Source: UBA2357 sp002344625 (GTDB lineage Bacteria; Pseudomonadota; Gammaproteobacteria; Burkholderiales; Rhodocyclaceae). Taken from it: DNA of 64,000 nt. The DNA lies in assembly GCA_937995335.1 (NCBI GenBank), contig CALKIH010000065.1:22865-86864 (forward strand). Reading direction: 5' to 3'. Made by a program: the position numbers and the translations under genes. Below, piece after piece: positions 26,069 to 34,383 of the stretch. Each line of letters begins with the position of its first letter. Position 1 is the first letter of the stretch. The notes under the pieces were generated by a model that was given only the letters and a program-made list of their open reading frames with translations, ran no database searches and was not told where the DNA came from.

Positions 26069-26950
26069 TCAAACCTGCTTGCGACGACGCAGCCCGATCA
26101 TGCCAGCAAGCGCCAAACCGGTCAGTGCAAGCGATGCAGGCTCGGATACCTGTCCAGCGGATGGTTTCGGCGGTTCGTACTTCGTTCCACTCACCGAGGC
26201 AAGCTTGACGTAATCGTTCTTATTCACGGTCGTGACAACATCTTTCCATTTCGTACATTCATTCCTTTTATTATATTTTTCGCATGTCTTGACAGTGGTG
26301 GTCGATACACCCAAGTCGACCCCCTCGCCGGCACTACCGCCCACCAAGGGGTTATATGCACCGATCAGCCAGAACGACGAAGCAATATTGCCACTATTGA
26401 TCTGGTAACTCGTGGCGGCGAACTCCTGCGCGCCGGTGTTCGCATAGTGCCCCACCAGATTCCAGCCGTTGCCGGTAAGCGCACCGTAGCTCTTGCCATT
26501 CACGAGAGAACCGCCATTTGCCTGCGTCACGCCCTGCGAAAGTCCGAGGTCGAACGCCAGCACCGTGATATCAGCATCGTGCTCCCACCAACTGACATCG
26601 ATCTGAGACAAAACCACTGCGTCCGAAAAACTCAGCAAGATCATGTCAAAGCGTTGATCGTTGTCGATCGCATGTTCAGGGCTGCTTGCCTCGTTCGTGT
26701 CGCGATCCGCGCCCGTACTGGTCGCGTCCTTGTTTTTGATCCCGGCGCCCGGCCAGAACTGGAGATATGCGGACTCGATCTGCGTATTCGCAGTGCCGAC
26801 GGTATTCGACCAAGCACTGAGCTGGACATTGATGCCAGCCTGAGTGACCGACGACTGACTCGTGGTCCACGTGGTCGGGTCAATGGCGGAAAATGCCGGC
26901 GCCGCCCACAGCGCGGCAAGCATCAAAGCGATATTCGTATTTTTTCTCAT
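26069..26950 (-). CDS. PEP-CTERM-type exosortase-dependent surface protein
   Basis: A 293-residue exported protein: signal peptide ending APAFSA at ~22, a beta-rich body with WWEHDADITVLAF and an NDQRFDMILLSF segment reminiscent of the XDP1 family of exosortase substrates, then a C-terminal sorting signal (VSEPASLALTGLALAGMIG followed by LRRRKQ). The sorting motif reads SEP instead of PEP. Such proteins are cleaved by exosortase XrtA and released or anchored with extracellular polysaccharide. A sigma-54-type promoter lies just upstream and prsT lies beyond. A CEKYN...CTKW pair could form a disulfide. Confidence 0.85.
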   Translation of the reverse strand: MRKNTNIALMLAALWAAPAFSAIDPTTWTTSQSSVTQAGINVQLSAWSNTVGTANTQIESAYLQFWPGAGIKNKDATSTGADRDTNEASSPEHAIDNDQRFDMILLSFSDAVVLSQIDVSWWEHDADITVLAFDLGLSQGVTQANGGSLVNGKSYGALTGNGWNLVGHYANTGAQEFAATSYQINSGNIASSFWLIGAYNPLVGGSAGEGVDLGVSTTTVKTCEKYNKRNECTKWKDVVTTVNKNDYVKLASVSGTKYEPPKPSAGQVSEPASLALTGLALAGMIGLRRRKQV

Positions 26951-26985
26951 ATTCGTTCCCCGGGTCTTGACGTTTCAGTCAACTC

Positions 26986-27003
26986 AAGCATTAGCCGTGC
27001 CAA
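26986..27003 (-). promoter_or_regulatory. Sigma-54 (-24/-12) promoter of the PEP-CTERM gene
   Basis: On the minus strand TTGGCACGGCTAATGCTT matches the RpoN consensus: GG at 27001-27000, exactly 10 nt, then GC at 26989-26988, with only the first T of TTGC replaced by A. The predicted transcript starts about 25 nt before the ATG. PEP-CTERM genes are known to be controlled by the PrsK/PrsR two-component system with sigma-54, which agrees. Confidence 0.75.
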
Positions 27004-27081
27004 AATATTTATAAACGTCAAAACAATGGCTTACATAGTGTATTTTGCAGTCACACCTAATTCATGTAAAAACTATCGACA

Positions 27082-29880
27082 TCAGCCTTCCAGTTCCTTC
27101 AGCAAAGCGCGAGCACGCTCGAGCTCTGAAAAAATCTCGTCATCGCCCAGTGCCGCACGCAATTCCGCCAATGCTTCCTGGCGATTCCCCAGCTTCGCCA
27201 GGGCCACGGCGAGGTGGTAACGAATCTCGCTATTGGAAGGCGCGCGCAAACGCGCATCACGGAGGTGACGTAGGCCCTCGTCATAGGCACCAGTCTCTAC
27301 CAGCAACCACCCCAGGGTGTCGGCCACCAAAGGATTGGCAGGCGCGAGCGCGAGCGCCCGGCGGGCCACGGCCAAGGCTCCGGACGCATCGTTCAGGCGG
27401 GAAAGGACATTGGCGAGATTGTTCAACTCGCTCCCGCTACCCATGCCATGCTCGTCCAGCCGCAGATAGATGTCACGAGCGGACGCCCAGTCTTCCGACT
27501 GGACGAACAAACCCGCCAGCAGGTTCAGAGCGTCCCTGTCATCCGGATACTGCGAAAGCCAGGCTTGGGCGGCATCCACCGCACGAGCAGGCTTGCCATT
27601 CGCCACCCAAATACTGGCCCGACGCACCAGAAGCGCCGTCGACGGTGCGGCGTCGAACGCTTCTGCGAGGCGTGCCTCGGCAGCAGCAGCATCGCCAGCG
27701 GCAAGGGCGAGTTCGGCCGACAAGCGGAAGGCTTCCGCCGACTTCGGTTGCAACGCGAACAGTGAGTCGATGAAACCCTTCGCCAGATCCGGACGTTTCT
27801 GGGCCAGAGCGATCTCGGCCGCAAGCGCCAGGGCCATCAGGTCGTCGGGCTTGCCGGTCAGGGCCTTGTGCGCAGAGTAGGCCGCCTCGTCGAGAAAACC
27901 AGCCGCAAGTTGCAGGCGGGCGATACCGGCCAGTCTTTCGGTATTGAACTCGGCAAGGCGCGTCGCGTCGCGAAGACTGCCCGCAGCGGCCTTGCCGTCT
28001 CCAGCGGCGAGGAGTGCACGCGCCTGCGCCATCACCACGTCGATATTGCCCGGATGGCGCAGGAGTGCATCTCGGACAACTGCCACCGCCTTGGACGGAT
28101 CTCCACCGGCCAGTTGGGCATCCGTCAGCGCGAGCGCGATTCTGAGGCTGCCCGGATGCGCAGCCGACGCCTTTTCGAGCGCCATCAAACTTTCGGCGAG
28201 GCGGCCAGCACGCAACTCAAGGAGGCCCAGTTCGTACAGCGCAGCCTCATGATTGCGATCCTTCTCGAGTATCGTCGCCAGTGCTTTCCGGGCGTCGTCG
28301 AAGCGCCCCTGCGCGACGTCCAGCCTCACCAGGTTGAAGCGGGCAGCCTCCATCCGCGCGTCGAGCTCCAGCGCTTTCCGGTAGAACGCGCGGGCACCGT
28401 CCAGATCGCCGGTCGCCCCGAGCAGTACGCCCACCAAGTTATGGGCATCCGCGCGCTGGGGGGTAGCTTCGAGTTGCCGGCGTGCAAGTGCCAGTGCCTT
28501 GCCGCTGTCACCACGGCGCATGTACAGGGTGGTCAAGGTCGACACCAGCCTCGGATCCAGGTGCTTGGGATCCAGCGATTTTTCGAGACTCGCTATCGCC
28601 TTCCCCGTATCACCGGCCGCCAACTGGCCGAAGCCCAGCGCTGCTTGCGTGCCCGGACTTCCTCCACCAACCGTATTCGCCCGCTCGAAGTAGTCGACCG
28701 CCTGGGTCGCACGCCCCTGTGCAAGCGACACCCTGCCCAGCAGCGACAACGAGGCCGCATCGCGGGGTTGTCGGCGAACCAGCTCCTCGAGGATGCCACG
28801 CGCCTGACTGTAGTCTCCGGCATCCACCAAAATGGCCGCCAGCAGCCTGCGCGCACCTTGGTTGTTCGGAAAGCGCGTGGCCAGCATGTTGAGATAGCCG
28901 CGCGCCTTTTCCATGTTGCCCATGGCATGGTGCGACAGCGCACCCAGCATGAGAAACACTTCGCGACCGGCAATCCAGTCCCGACCCAGAATGTCCACCA
29001 GTCGGGTTACCTCGGCCAGATGCTCGCGTGCTGCGGCAGCGTCGCCAGCTTGCTCAGCAAGCAAGGCACGCAGATAGGTCGCACGCGCATCCTGCACGCC
29101 GGCCTGGCCGAGGTAGTCGACATCCGCACGCGCCTCGTCGAACCGCCCGAGATCGAGCAGCAGACCGGCCCGCGTCACACGGGCATCCACGTATCCGGGA
29201 TTCAGCTCGACGGTATGCGCGTAGTGCGCGAGCGCAGCCGCCAGATCGCCCCGGGCATGCGCGACCCGTGCCAATGCATCCCAGGTGGACGGGTCGCCGG
29301 GCTGCAGCTCGGTCGCCCTGCGCGCCCGAGCTTCGGCTTCGTCCAGGCGACCCGTACCGATCAGGAGAGGCACCTCTTCCATCAGCGGCAGCAGCGCATC
29401 CGGCCGGATTGCGCGGGCGGCCTCGAAACTGTCACCGGACTCGGTGCGCCGGTTCAGCATCGCGAACGCGACACCACGCAGCGCCAGCAGATCCGCTTTC
29501 ACGGATGCCGGGAGCCCATCCGGGCTGAACTGATCGACGACCACCTGGGCATTGCCACGGGCAATCTGGATACGGGCCATCGGAATGACGACTTCCGAGC
29601 GATCCACACCGAGCCTGAGCGCATCGCCGAAGGCGATCTCGGCCGGACCCAGGTCGCCGTCATCAAAATAGAGGCGTGCCAGCAGCAATTGCGCGGCGAG
29701 CATGCCGCGGTCCTGCTGCAACGCGTTCTTCAGCTGAATCGCGGCACCAGCGGTATCGCCCTGGTGGAATCGCGCGAGCCCATCTTCGTAGTAGCGTGCC
29801 GCCGCTGCACCATCGGCGAGCACTGCATGCGGCGGTGCCATCAGCGCAAGCAGAATCAGTTTGAAAGCCAGGACTCGCAT
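27082..29880 (-). CDS. prsT: XrtA/PEP-CTERM system TPR-repeat protein PrsT
   Basis: A 932-residue periplasmic or secreted protein with a signal peptide (MRVLAFKLILLALMAPPHAVLA) and TPR units from ~25 to the end, e.g. GDTAGAAIQLKNALQQD, GDLAAALAHYAHTVELNPGY, GDLDGARAFYRKALELD, GAYDEGLRHLRDARLRAP. Length and layout match PrsT, a marker of exosortase/EPS systems whose exact role (secretion or assembly of the polysaccharide matrix) is not settled. The ATG at 29880 starts the signal peptide; the in-frame extension to 29988 is not needed. Here it stands beside one substrate gene and not in an EPS cluster. Confidence 0.9.
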   Translation of the reverse strand: MRVLAFKLILLALMAPPHAVLADGAAAARYYEDGLARFHQGDTAGAAIQLKNALQQDRGMLAAQLLLARLYFDDGDLGPAEIAFGDALRLGVDRSEVVIPMARIQIARGNAQVVVDQFSPDGLPASVKADLLALRGVAFAMLNRRTESGDSFEAARAIRPDALLPLMEEVPLLIGTGRLDEAEARARRATELQPGDPSTWDALARVAHARGDLAAALAHYAHTVELNPGYVDARVTRAGLLLDLGRFDEARADVDYLGQAGVQDARATYLRALLAEQAGDAAAAREHLAEVTRLVDILGRDWIAGREVFLMLGALSHHAMGNMEKARGYLNMLATRFPNNQGARRLLAAILVDAGDYSQARGILEELVRRQPRDAASLSLLGRVSLAQGRATQAVDYFERANTVGGGSPGTQAALGFGQLAAGDTGKAIASLEKSLDPKHLDPRLVSTLTTLYMRRGDSGKALALARRQLEATPQRADAHNLVGVLLGATGDLDGARAFYRKALELDARMEAARFNLVRLDVAQGRFDDARKALATILEKDRNHEAALYELGLLELRAGRLAESLMALEKASAAHPGSLRIALALTDAQLAGGDPSKAVAVVRDALLRHPGNIDVVMAQARALLAAGDGKAAAGSLRDATRLAEFNTERLAGIARLQLAAGFLDEAAYSAHKALTGKPDDLMALALAAEIALAQKRPDLAKGFIDSLFALQPKSAEAFRLSAELALAAGDAAAAEARLAEAFDAAPSTALLVRRASIWVANGKPARAVDAAQAWLSQYPDDRDALNLLAGLFVQSEDWASARDIYLRLDEHGMGSGSELNNLANVLSRLNDASGALAVARRALALAPANPLVADTLGWLLVETGAYDEGLRHLRDARLRAPSNSEIRYHLAVALAKLGNRQEALAELRAALGDDEIFSELERARALLKELEG

Positions 29881-29915
29881 CGGGAAACCGCCAAGAAAGG
29901 GCCAGAATGGCGCGA

Positions 29916-29921
29916 AGTATA
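29916..29921 (-). promoter_or_regulatory. -10 candidate upstream of prsT
   Basis: TATACT on the minus strand, 35 nt before the prsT ATG. No convincing -35 is seen; a T9 tract occupies part of the spacer region. Confidence 0.3.
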
Positions 29922-30085
29922 GATGTCCGAAAAAAAAACGCCCCGTGACTTTCCCCCGCCCTTGCGGCATTCCACAACGCCACGCCACCAGCCTGCAGGA
30001 TAGAATCGCCTGACTTCAAGCTGGGCCGCGCGACACCGCGAATGCGCATGACGCCCGACCGCACCGGATGGATTCGGACAGACCC

Positions 30086-30991
30086 ATGCATCGCCTCGCC
30101 ACCCTGATGTGCTTGTTGCTAAGCATGTCCTGCATCACCGCACTGCGGGTGGCGCATGCGCGCGAGGAGCCGGGCACGCTGGAACGCATCGCCGAGCGCG
30201 GTGAAATCCTGCTCGGACACCGGGAATCGTCGGTACCGTTTTCCTACTATGGCGACGACGGCGAGGTGCAGGGCTATTCGCACGAACTGGCCTTGCGCGT
30301 AACCGAAGCGATACGCGCACATCTGGAACGCCCCGACCTCGGCCTGCGCCTGGTGCCGGTAACGCCGCTGAACCGCATCGCGCACATGCGCGCCGGCGCC
30401 ATCGACCTGGAATGTGGCTCCACCACCCACAACCAGCAACGCGCCCGGCAGGTAGGCTTCTCCAACACCCTCTTCATAATCGGCACGCGCTTGCTCACCG
30501 GCCGGCAATCCGGCATCCACGATTTTTCGGATCTGGCCGAGCGGCGGGTGGTGACCACCGCCGGGACGACTTCCGAACGCCTGCTGCGCCAGATGCAACA
30601 GGAACGCCAGCTCACGTTCACCTTGTTGACGCGGCCGGACCATCGCGAGAGCTTCCTGACCCTGGAGCGCGGCGAGGCCGACGCCTTCATGATGGATGAC
30701 GCGCTGCTGTACGGCGAACGGGCCGCGGCGCGAGAGCCTGACAGGTGGATCGTCACCGGCGCCCCGCGCTCGTTCGAAGCCTATGCATGCATGTTGCGCA
30801 AGGGCGATGCGGCGTTCAAGCGGATCGTCGACAAGGCGCTCGCCGACACCATGACCTCGGGCGGAGCCGAACGAATCTATGCTCGATGGTTCATGTCGCC
30901 GCTACCCGACAGCGGGCTCAACCTCAGCTTCCCACTTTCGGATGCGATGCGGGCCTTGTTCCGGGCGCCCAACGACCGACCGTTCCAGTGA
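30086..30991 (+). CDS. Amino-acid-type periplasmic solute-binding protein
   Basis: A 301-residue protein of the bacterial extracellular solute-binding family 3, related to the glutamate/aspartate binders (GltI/AatJ). Signal peptide MHRLATLMCLLLSMSCITAL ends near RVAHA. The binding-fold features are the ERGEILLGHRE strand, GAIDLECGSTTHNQQRA (the ECGS...N-R motif of the GltI branch), and DAFMMDDALLYG. No ABC permease or ATPase gene is adjacent, so it may be an orphan. ATG 30068 would also be possible; 30086 gives the cleaner signal peptide. Convergent with cysB, 20 bp apart. Confidence 0.85.
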   Translation: MHRLATLMCLLLSMSCITALRVAHAREEPGTLERIAERGEILLGHRESSVPFSYYGDDGEVQGYSHELALRVTEAIRAHLERPDLGLRLVPVTPLNRIAHMRAGAIDLECGSTTHNQQRARQVGFSNTLFIIGTRLLTGRQSGIHDFSDLAERRVVTTAGTTSERLLRQMQQERQLTFTLLTRPDHRESFLTLERGEADAFMMDDALLYGERAAAREPDRWIVTGAPRSFEAYACMLRKGDAAFKRIVDKALADTMTSGGAERIYARWFMSPLPDSGLNLSFPLSDAMRALFRAPNDRPFQ

Positions 30992-31011
30992 AGTCGGCCG
31001 TCCCACTCGCC

Positions 31012-31953
31012 TTATAGCGAGTAATCCTCGCCCTTGCCGGCAAGGGCGACATCGACCATGCGCCGGGTCAGATGCGGGGCGAAACCCTCGATGAAGTCGT
31101 ACACATAGCCACGCAGGTAGGCGTTGCGGCGCAATCCGATACGGGTGGTGCTCGATTCGAAAAGATGGGCGGCGTCGATCATTCCGAGCTTGCGATCCTC
31201 GCCCGGATCGTAGGCCATGCGGGCCAGGATCCCGATGCCGAGGTCCATCGCGACATAGGTCTTGATCACGTCCGAATCGATCGCAGTCAGCACGACGTTG
31301 GGCTTGAGCCCACGCCCCAGGAATGCCTTGTTGATCACGCTGCGACCGGTGAAGGCGTCGTCGTAGGTGATGATCGGGTGGCGCGCGATCGCCTCCAGGG
31401 TGAGCGGCTGGCTTGCCAGGATGGGGTGGCGCTGGCTCGCGATGACGCAGCGATTCCACTGGTGGCAAGGCAGCATCACCAGGTCGTCGAAGTCGGCGAT
31501 CGCCTCGGTCGCGATGGCCAGGTCGGCCTCGCCGGCGAGGGTCATCTCGCACACCTGGCGCGGATTGCCCTGATGAAGCTCCAGCCTGACACCGGGATAG
31601 CGCGCGAGAAAGGCCTTGATCACCGCCGGCAGCGCATAGCGCGCCTGGGTGTGGGTGGTCGCGATCGACAGCCGCCCGACCGCCTCGCGACTGAACTCGT
31701 CGCCCACCTGGCGCAGGTTGTCCATGTCGTGGAGCATGCGCTCGGCAATCGCGAGCACCTGGTGGCCGGGCTCGGTGATGTCGACCAGGCGCTTGCCATG
31801 GCGGACGAAGATCTCGACGCCGAGTTCCGACTCGAACTGGCGAATCTGCTTCGACACGCCGGGCTGCGAGGTATACAAGGCGTCGGCCGCATCCGAAACA
31901 TTGAGCCCGCGCCGGGCCACTTCATAGACGTAGCGAAGCTGCTGAAGATTCAT
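31012..31953 (-). CDS. cysB: CysB, LysR-type master regulator of cysteine synthesis
   Basis: A 313-residue LysR-type activator that senses N-acetylserine/O-acetylserine and turns on sulfate assimilation. N-terminal winged HTH (MNLQQLRYVYEVARRGLNVSDAA, then TSQPGVSKQIRQFE) and the CysB-specific effector domain (IATTHTQARYALP, GNPRQVCEMTLAGEADLAIATEA). It is divergent from cysI with a 129-bp shared control region holding a dyad typical of LysR sites, and so probably controls the neighbouring operon and itself. Confidence 0.95.
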   Translation of the reverse strand: MNLQQLRYVYEVARRGLNVSDAADALYTSQPGVSKQIRQFESELGVEIFVRHGKRLVDITEPGHQVLAIAERMLHDMDNLRQVGDEFSREAVGRLSIATTHTQARYALPAVIKAFLARYPGVRLELHQGNPRQVCEMTLAGEADLAIATEAIADFDDLVMLPCHQWNRCVIASQRHPILASQPLTLEAIARHPIITYDDAFTGRSVINKAFLGRGLKPNVVLTAIDSDVIKTYVAMDLGIGILARMAYDPGEDRKLGMIDAAHLFESSTTRIGLRRNAYLRGYVYDFIEGFAPHLTRRMVDVALAGKGEDYSL

Positions 31954-31966
31954 CGTCGCCAGATTT

Positions 31967-31981
31967 ATAACTGAGAGTTAT
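31967..31981. promoter_or_regulatory. LysR-type dyad (probable CysB site) between cysB and cysI
   Basis: ATAACTGAGAGTTAT is a perfect 6-3-6 inverted repeat and contains a T-N11-A core. It sits 14 bp upstream of the cysB start and about 100 bp before cysI, suiting autoregulation and activation of cysI. Confidence 0.5.
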
Positions 31982-32082
31982 TTGAGTTTAACGCAGAACT
32001 CCTTCCCGAAACTATACCCAGCCGATACGATCCCGCAATGCACAAAGTGGGCCGAAAACGCGCTGCCCCCACGGAGAGATGG

Positions 32083-33762
32083 ATGTACCAATACGATGAA
32101 TACGACCAGCGGATCGTGGATGAGCGGGTCGCCCAGTTCCGCGACCAGACCAACCGCTATCTCAGCGGCGAACTGAGCGAAGACGAGTTCCGCCCGCTGC
32201 GTCTCCAGAACGGGCTCTACGTCCAACGCTACGCGCCGATGCTGCGCATTGCGATACCGTATGGCAACCTGCGTGCCGATCAACTGCGCATGCTGGGCCA
32301 CATCGCGCGCAAGTATGACCGCGGCTACGGCCATTTCAGCACGCGCCAGAACCTCCAGTTCAACTGGCCCAAGCTCGAAGACGTTCCGGACATCCTCGGC
32401 TTGCTTTCGAGCGTGCAGATGCACGCGATCCAGACTTCCGGCAACTGCATCCGCAACGTCACCGCCGACCCATTTGCCGGCGTGGCCGGCGACGAGCACA
32501 TCGATCCGCGTCCGTGGTGCGAGATCGTGCGCCAATGGAGCACCTTCCACCCCGAGTTCGCGTATTTGCCGCGCAAGTTCAAGATCGCGGTCAACGGCGC
32601 CGAGCAGGATCGGGCGATCATTCGCGCCCATGACATCGGCCTGGATCTCGTCCGCGCCGCGGGGGGCGACATCGGCTTTCGGGTGCTGGTCGGAGGCGGC
32701 CTCGGACGGACGCCGATCATCGGCGAGGAAGTATCGGGCTTCGTGCCCTGGCAGCAGATTCTCAACTACTGCGAAGCCGTGCTGCGCGTGTACAACCTGC
32801 ACGGGCGCCGTGACAACGCGTACAAGGCGCGCATCAAGATACTGGTCAAGGCCCTCGGCGTGGAAGAGTTCGCGCGCCAGGTCGAGGCCGAGTTCGCCCA
32901 CCTGAAGGATGGCCCGTCCACCCTGACCCAAGCCGAGATCGACCGCGTCAGCAGCCGCTTCGACGACCCGGAGCTCCCCCCCGAGCCGGCCCACGACGAG
33001 GCCTACACGGCACATCTCGCCTCGGACAAGGCCTTCGCCAACTGGGTCGGGCGCAACGTGCGTGCGCACAAGGCGCAAGGCTACGCCAGCGTATTGCTGT
33101 CGCTCAAGAAGCATGGCGTCGCGCCGGGCGACATCACGGCCGAGCAGTTCGACGCGGTGGCCGATCTCGCCGACCGCCATGCCTTCGGCGAAGCGCGCAG
33201 CACCCACGAACAGAACCTGGTGCTGGCCAGCGTGCGCCAGGCGGATCTCTACGCGGTGTGGCAGCAGGCGAGCGCGGCCGGCCTGGCCACCCCCAATATC
33301 GGCTTGCTGACCGATATCATCGCCTGCCCGGGCGGCGACTTCTGTGCGCTCGCCAACGCCAAGTCCATTCCGATTGCCAACGCCATCCAGGCCCGCTTCG
33401 ACGATCTCGACTACCTGCACGACATCGGCGAGATCGAAGTGAACATCTCCGGCTGTATGAACGCCTGTGGCCACCACCACGTGGGCCATATCGGCGTGCT
33501 CGGCGTCGACAAGAACGGCTCCGAGTGGTACCAGGTCACCATCGGCGGCGAACAGGGCAATCGCGCCGCCCTGGGCAAGGTGATCGGCCCCTCGTTCGCC
33601 GCGGCCGAAATGCCGGACGTGGTCAGCTCACTGATCAATACCTACGCCGAAAACCGCCACCCCGACGAACGCTTCATCGACACGGTGCGCCGCCTCGGCA
33701 TCGAGCCGTTCAAGACCCGCGTCTATGCAGAACGCGAGCAGAGGAAACACGCCCATGTCTGA
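32083..33762 (+). CDS. cysI: Siroheme sulfite reductase (CysI-type, nitrite/sulfite reductase family)
   Basis: A 559-residue hemoprotein reducing sulfite to sulfide in assimilation. The [4Fe-4S]-siroheme cysteines are in place: C415 and C421 (CPGGDFC) and C458 and C462 (SGCMNACGHHH). Two ferredoxin-like half domains and NCIRNVTADP are seen. No cysJ flavoprotein is nearby, so electrons probably come from ferredoxin or another reductase; DUF934 next door is a regular partner in betaproteobacteria. ATG at 32083 has GGAG 6 nt upstream. It overlaps DUF934 by 8 bp. Confidence 0.93.
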   Translation: MYQYDEYDQRIVDERVAQFRDQTNRYLSGELSEDEFRPLRLQNGLYVQRYAPMLRIAIPYGNLRADQLRMLGHIARKYDRGYGHFSTRQNLQFNWPKLEDVPDILGLLSSVQMHAIQTSGNCIRNVTADPFAGVAGDEHIDPRPWCEIVRQWSTFHPEFAYLPRKFKIAVNGAEQDRAIIRAHDIGLDLVRAAGGDIGFRVLVGGGLGRTPIIGEEVSGFVPWQQILNYCEAVLRVYNLHGRRDNAYKARIKILVKALGVEEFARQVEAEFAHLKDGPSTLTQAEIDRVSSRFDDPELPPEPAHDEAYTAHLASDKAFANWVGRNVRAHKAQGYASVLLSLKKHGVAPGDITAEQFDAVADLADRHAFGEARSTHEQNLVLASVRQADLYAVWQQASAAGLATPNIGLLTDIIACPGGDFCALANAKSIPIANAIQARFDDLDYLHDIGEIEVNISGCMNACGHHHVGHIGVLGVDKNGSEWYQVTIGGEQGNRAALGKVIGPSFAAAEMPDVVSSLINTYAENRHPDERFIDTVRRLGIEPFKTRVYAEREQRKHAHV

Positions 33763-34291
33763 AATCATCAAACACGGCGCCATCCACGCCGATGACTGGA
33801 CGATCGTCCGGCCGGCCGAAGGCGAGGACGTCGCCACGCTGGAACTGCCTGCGGGCAGGGTCATCGTTCCGCTGCCCCTGTGGCTGGCGCGCCGCGAGGA
33901 TCTGCGCGCGAAGGTCGAAGCGGGCGTGGTAGGCATCTGGCTGGCTGGCACCGACGACCCCGCCGCGCTTGCAGACGATCTGCTGAACCTGCAACTGATC
34001 GCGGTGGACTTCCCCAAATTCGCCGACGGCCGCGGCTACTCGATCGCCACCCTGCTACGCACCCGCTACGGCTATGCCGGCGAACTGCGCGCGATCGGCG
34101 ACGTGCTGCGCGACCAGCTCTTCTACCTCACCCGGTGCGGCTTCGATGCCCTTCAACCCCGGGAAGGCAAGTACACCCGCGCCCAGCTCGAGGCGGCCCT
34201 GGCCAGCCTGAAGGACTTTTCGGAGCCTTATCAGGGCGCGGCCGATCGGGCCGAGCCGCTGTTCCGCCGCCGGCCGCGGGAGGCCGCATGA
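33755..34291 (+). CDS. DUF934 protein, CysI-associated
   Basis: A 178-residue soluble protein of the DUF934 family, almost always encoded between sulfite reductase and CysH in proteobacteria. It has the typical ADDLLNLQLIAVDFPKFADGRGYS segment (abbreviated here: LIAVDFPKFADGRGYS) and a RYGYAGELRAIGDVLRDQL helix. Biochemical function is unproven; a role in electron delivery to or maturation of sulfite reductase is inferred from linkage. The start overlaps the end of cysI, so it is translationally coupled. Its stop overlaps an ATG that probably once was the start of cysH. Confidence 0.88.
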   Translation: MSEIIKHGAIHADDWTIVRPAEGEDVATLELPAGRVIVPLPLWLARREDLRAKVEAGVVGIWLAGTDDPAALADDLLNLQLIAVDFPKFADGRGYSIATLLRTRYGYAGELRAIGDVLRDQLFYLTRCGFDALQPREGKYTRAQLEAALASLKDFSEPYQGAADRAEPLFRRRPREAA

Positions 34292-34383
34292 GCGCCGCCG
34301 CCCGGCCGCCCGAAGGGGGCGCGCTCCTCCCGCGGGGAGGTGGTCACGCTAGCGACCGGAGGGTAGTCCAGTGAGCGCCGCCG
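34289..34383. repeat. Apparent 83-bp insertion with 12-bp flanking duplication at the DUF934/cysH junction
   Basis: TGAGCGCCGCCG occurs at 34289-34300 and again at 34372-34383. The 83 bp from one to the next are very GC-rich and contain small hairpins (CCTCCC-GCG-GGGAGG, and CGCTAGCG within GGT...ACC). Removing 83 bp would fuse DUF934 and cysH by an ATGA overlap in frame, which suggests a short mobile or REP-like repeat inserted with target duplication. Confidence 0.6.

Noticed and set aside
27868..29922. 684-codon open frame on the plus strand
   Set aside because: Antisense to prsT, whose TPR coding is unambiguous.
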